A stretch of DNA of 7,270 bases from Clostridia bacterium (GTDB taxonomy: Bacteria > Bacillota > Clostridia > TANB77 > CAG-508), in assembly GCA_900768805.1 (NCBI GenBank), contig CAAGEF010000262.1, positions 1-7,270 on the forward strand. Direction: 5' to 3'. Position 1 is the stretch's first letter. Every line of letters begins with the position of its first letter. Below the pieces are notes generated by a model. It was not told the origin of the DNA and did not search any database. It was given only the letters and a program-made list of their open reading frames with translations. Shown piece by piece: positions 5,049 through 7,270 of this stretch. Position numbers and translations under genes: made by a program.

Positions 5049-7270
5049 ATGGAAAGTTTAGAATTAGAGAAAGAAAGAACTAAACTTAAAGTTGTAATCA
5101 AACAATTAGAAATTGAAAAAGCCGAGCTTGAAAATCGTTTAGCACAAACAGAAAGTAATATGGATAAGGGTGATTTCCTAAAAGAACAATTATTATATGC
5201 AGGTCATAAAAAGATTTTAGATATAAAAAGTATAGAATCTAAACCATATTTTGCAAGAATTGATGTAAAAGAGAAAAATGAAGAAAAAGTTGAGAATTTA
5301 TATATAGGAAAATTATCTGTTATAGATAGTCAAACACAAGAACCAATAATTATAGATTGGAGATCTCCAATTGCAAATTTATATTATGATGGACGAATCG
5401 GTAATTCTACTTATGAAGCATTAGATAAACAAATAGAATGTTATATATCCTTAAAAAGACAATATTTTATTACAAATCAAATTTTAGAAAAATATATAGA
5501 TATTGATATGAAAGGCTCTGATGAGCTATTACAAGAAGCATTAGCTGAAAATGCTGATGATAGATTAAAGAACATTGTAGCAACAATTCAAGAAGAACAA
5601 AATAAAATTATAAGAGCAGATATAAATAAACCACTTATAGTTCAAGGAGTGGCTGGAAGTGGTAAAACAACAATAGCACTACATAGAGCTGCATATTTAA
5701 TTTATAATTATGGAAAAGATTTTTCACCAGATAGTTTTATGATAATAGCACCAAATAAATTTTTTCTTAATTATATTTCTAATGTACTTCCTGATTTAGG
5801 AGTAGAAAATGTAAAACAATATACCTTTGAAGATTTTGCATATGAAGTTTTAGGAAAAAAATTAAAAATATCAGATAGTAACGAAAAATTGGTAATAATA
5901 GTTAATAAAGATTTTAATGAAGTAAATAAAGGAAATGTTGATATAATAATAAAAGAATCAAAAATAAAATCATCAATAGAGTTTAAAGAAATAATGGATT
6001 CTTATTTAAAATTATTAGAAGAGTCCTATCTGCCAAAAAAAGATTTTATATTACATAATGTTAGAATTATGAAATATGAAACTTTGATGGATTTATTTTT
6101 AAATACTTATAAAAATCTAACATTTAAAAGAAGAATCGAAGAAATAAAAAAACATGTATTTTCAAAAATTAAAAATAATACAGAAATCATTGAAGAAACA
6201 ATTAGACAAAAACGTTCAAACAGAATAAAAAAGTTACTTTTAGAAAATTTAGATGAAGAAACAATTAGACAAAAAAGAATAGAAATATTTGAAGAATATG
6301 AAGATATATTAAAAAAATTAGATAAGAGAGATCCTAAAATTGTAGATTTTTATTTTGATGAGATAGTAGAAAAAGATGCAATATCATATTACAAAGATTT
6401 TATTGAAAATTTTGTTTTTGATAAAATAGAAAACAAAGAAATTGCAGAATATATGGTAAAAAATACTTTAGAGAATTTAAATAAGGGAGAAGTGACTTTT
6501 GAAGATTTAGCTCCAATAATATATTTACATTACAAAATTTATGGTGCTAAATTTAAAACAAAATTGAAACATGTAATAATTGATGAAGCACAAGATTATG
6601 GAGAATTTCAATTTAGTGTTTTAAAAACAATTTTAGATAGTAATTCTATGACAATTTTGGGAGATATTGCACAAGGTGTTCATTCTTATAGAGGAATAGA
6701 AAATTGGGAAAGATTTATAAATATAGAGTTTCCGAATACAGGTGCAACTTTTACAACATTAGATAAGACTTATAGAACAACATCAGAGATAATGGATGTA
6801 GCAAATCAAATTATAGATACTTTACCAGATTACGAAAAGCAAACTATAGTAAAAGGTAATCCAGTTATACATGGTAAAAATTCAATAAATTTTTATCAAA
6901 AAAATGATGAAAATGAAATTATTAAGGATATAATTCAAAGATTAGAAATTTACAGACAAAAAGATTATAAATCGATAGCCATTATAGGAAAAGAATTTGA
7001 TGAATGTAAAAAAATAAAAACAAAATTATCAAAATATGTAAAGGATTTAAAACTAATAAAAAGTAAAGATTCAGAATATCATGCAGGAATATCTATAGTT
7101 CCGTCATATTTATCAAAGGGGTTGGAATTTGATGCTGTAATTTTGTATAATGTAAATAATGAAAAATATCAAAAAAATATATTAGATACAAAATTATTAT
7201 ATGTTGCATTCACAAGAGCAATGAGCAATTTAGATGTTTTTTATATAGGTAATAAAAGTGAAATATTAAA
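5049..7270 (+). CDS. helD: HelD, ATP-dependent RNA polymerase recycling factor (3' end missing)
   Basis: HelD is a superfamily-1 (UvrD-like) ATPase that removes stalled RNA polymerase from DNA; it is not a true replicative helicase. The N-terminal 1-40 residues form a Lys/Glu/Leu coiled coil, matching the arm that enters the polymerase secondary channel. The family signatures PYFARIDV and IIIDWRSPIANLYYDG follow. The ATPase motifs are: Walker A GVAGSGKTT (200-208), Walker B IIDEAQD (510-516), GDIAQ (538-542), TYRTT (574-578), SKGLEFD (689-695) and YVAFTRA (718-724). A long charged insertion at about 270-490 corresponds to the arm that wedges into the polymerase main channel. Within it EETIRQKR occurs twice (382-389, 403-410). 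The ATG follows GGAGG (5038-5042) by 6 bases. The frame is open for 740 codons to the window edge. As Bacillus HelD is about 774 residues and the last ATPase motif has been passed, only a short tail should be missing. No internal stop or frameshift was found. Confidence 0.93.
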   Translation, partial: MESLELEKERTKLKVVIKQLEIEKAELENRLAQTESNMDKGDFLKEQLLYAGHKKILDIKSIESKPYFARIDVKEKNEEKVENLYIGKLSVIDSQTQEPIIIDWRSPIANLYYDGRIGNSTYEALDKQIECYISLKRQYFITNQILEKYIDIDMKGSDELLQEALAENADDRLKNIVATIQEEQNKIIRADINKPLIVQGVAGSGKTTIALHRAAYLIYNYGKDFSPDSFMIIAPNKFFLNYISNVLPDLGVENVKQYTFEDFAYEVLGKKLKISDSNEKLVIIVNKDFNEVNKGNVDIIIKESKIKSSIEFKEIMDSYLKLLEESYLPKKDFILHNVRIMKYETLMDLFLNTYKNLTFKRRIEEIKKHVFSKIKNNTEIIEETIRQKRSNRIKKLLLENLDEETIRQKRIEIFEEYEDILKKLDKRDPKIVDFYFDEIVEKDAISYYKDFIENFVFDKIENKEIAEYMVKNTLENLNKGEVTFEDLAPIIYLHYKIYGAKFKTKLKHVIIDEAQDYGEFQFSVLKTILDSNSMTILGDIAQGVHSYRGIENWERFINIEFPNTGATFTTLDKTYRTTSEIMDVANQIIDTLPDYEKQTIVKGNPVIHGKNSINFYQKNDENEIIKDIIQRLEIYRQKDYKSIAIIGKEFDECKKIKTKLSKYVKDLKLIKSKDSEYHAGISIVPSYLSKGLEFDAVILYNVNNEKYQKNILDTKLLYVAFTRAMSNLDVFYIGNKSEIL

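Noticed and set aside
1..7270. Use of TGA as tryptophan, as in Mycoplasma-like bacteria
   Set aside because: All Trp positions in the conserved proteins are TGG and no in-frame TGA was met in any gene, including all 740 visible helD codons.

Overview
This window looks like chromosomal DNA from a very AT-rich Gram-positive bacterium of the Firmicutes, most likely a member of the Clostridia. The evidence is a low GC content (about a quarter by eye), strong GGAGG-type ribosome binding sites, consensus sigma-A promoters and TTG starts. The gene set also fits: a PepV-type dipeptidase, zinc-type ribosomal protein L31, a DgkB/YegS-type lipid kinase, a GH25 muramidase and HelD. The standard code (table 11) fits: every tryptophan codon is TGG, and all six visible stops are TAA or TAG. 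All supported genes are on the + strand. I see no phage, transposon, CRISPR or tRNA/rRNA signature.

Layout. 1-133: leader with a promoter and no supportable gene. 134-1492: M20-family dipeptidase (PepV-like). 1578-1985: small membrane-anchored protein with an extremely acidic tail. 2073-2273: rpmE (L31) with its own promoter and a strong intrinsic terminator. 2308-2606: the longest non-coding stretch, holding a bulged 14-bp hairpin, a probable promoter and a second hairpin close to the predicted mRNA 5' end. 2607-3491 and 3511-4524: a two-gene envelope operon of lipid kinase and GH25 muramidase with an SH3-like domain. 4596-4937: an unrecognised 113-residue protein behind a perfect-consensus promoter. 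4985-5014: hairpin, probable weak terminator. 5049 to the window end: helD, the ATP-driven RNA polymerase recycling factor, cut off just before its stop codon.

How the genes relate. Most genes have their own promoter, so this looks like a row of short housekeeping units and not one pathway. The exception is the kinase-muramidase pair, 19 bases apart with no promoter or terminator between them. It plausibly links diacylglycerol recycling in the membrane with peptidoglycan hydrolysis at the surface. rpmE and helD belong to translation and transcription. The dipeptidase supplies amino acids from peptides.

I found no convincing new multi-gene system. The points most worth checking are an exact 22-base in-frame duplication inside the helD arm region, the unknown 113-aa gene with its unusually strong promoter and overlapping direct repeat, the unexplained hairpin-bearing intergenic region, and the acidic-tailed membrane protein.
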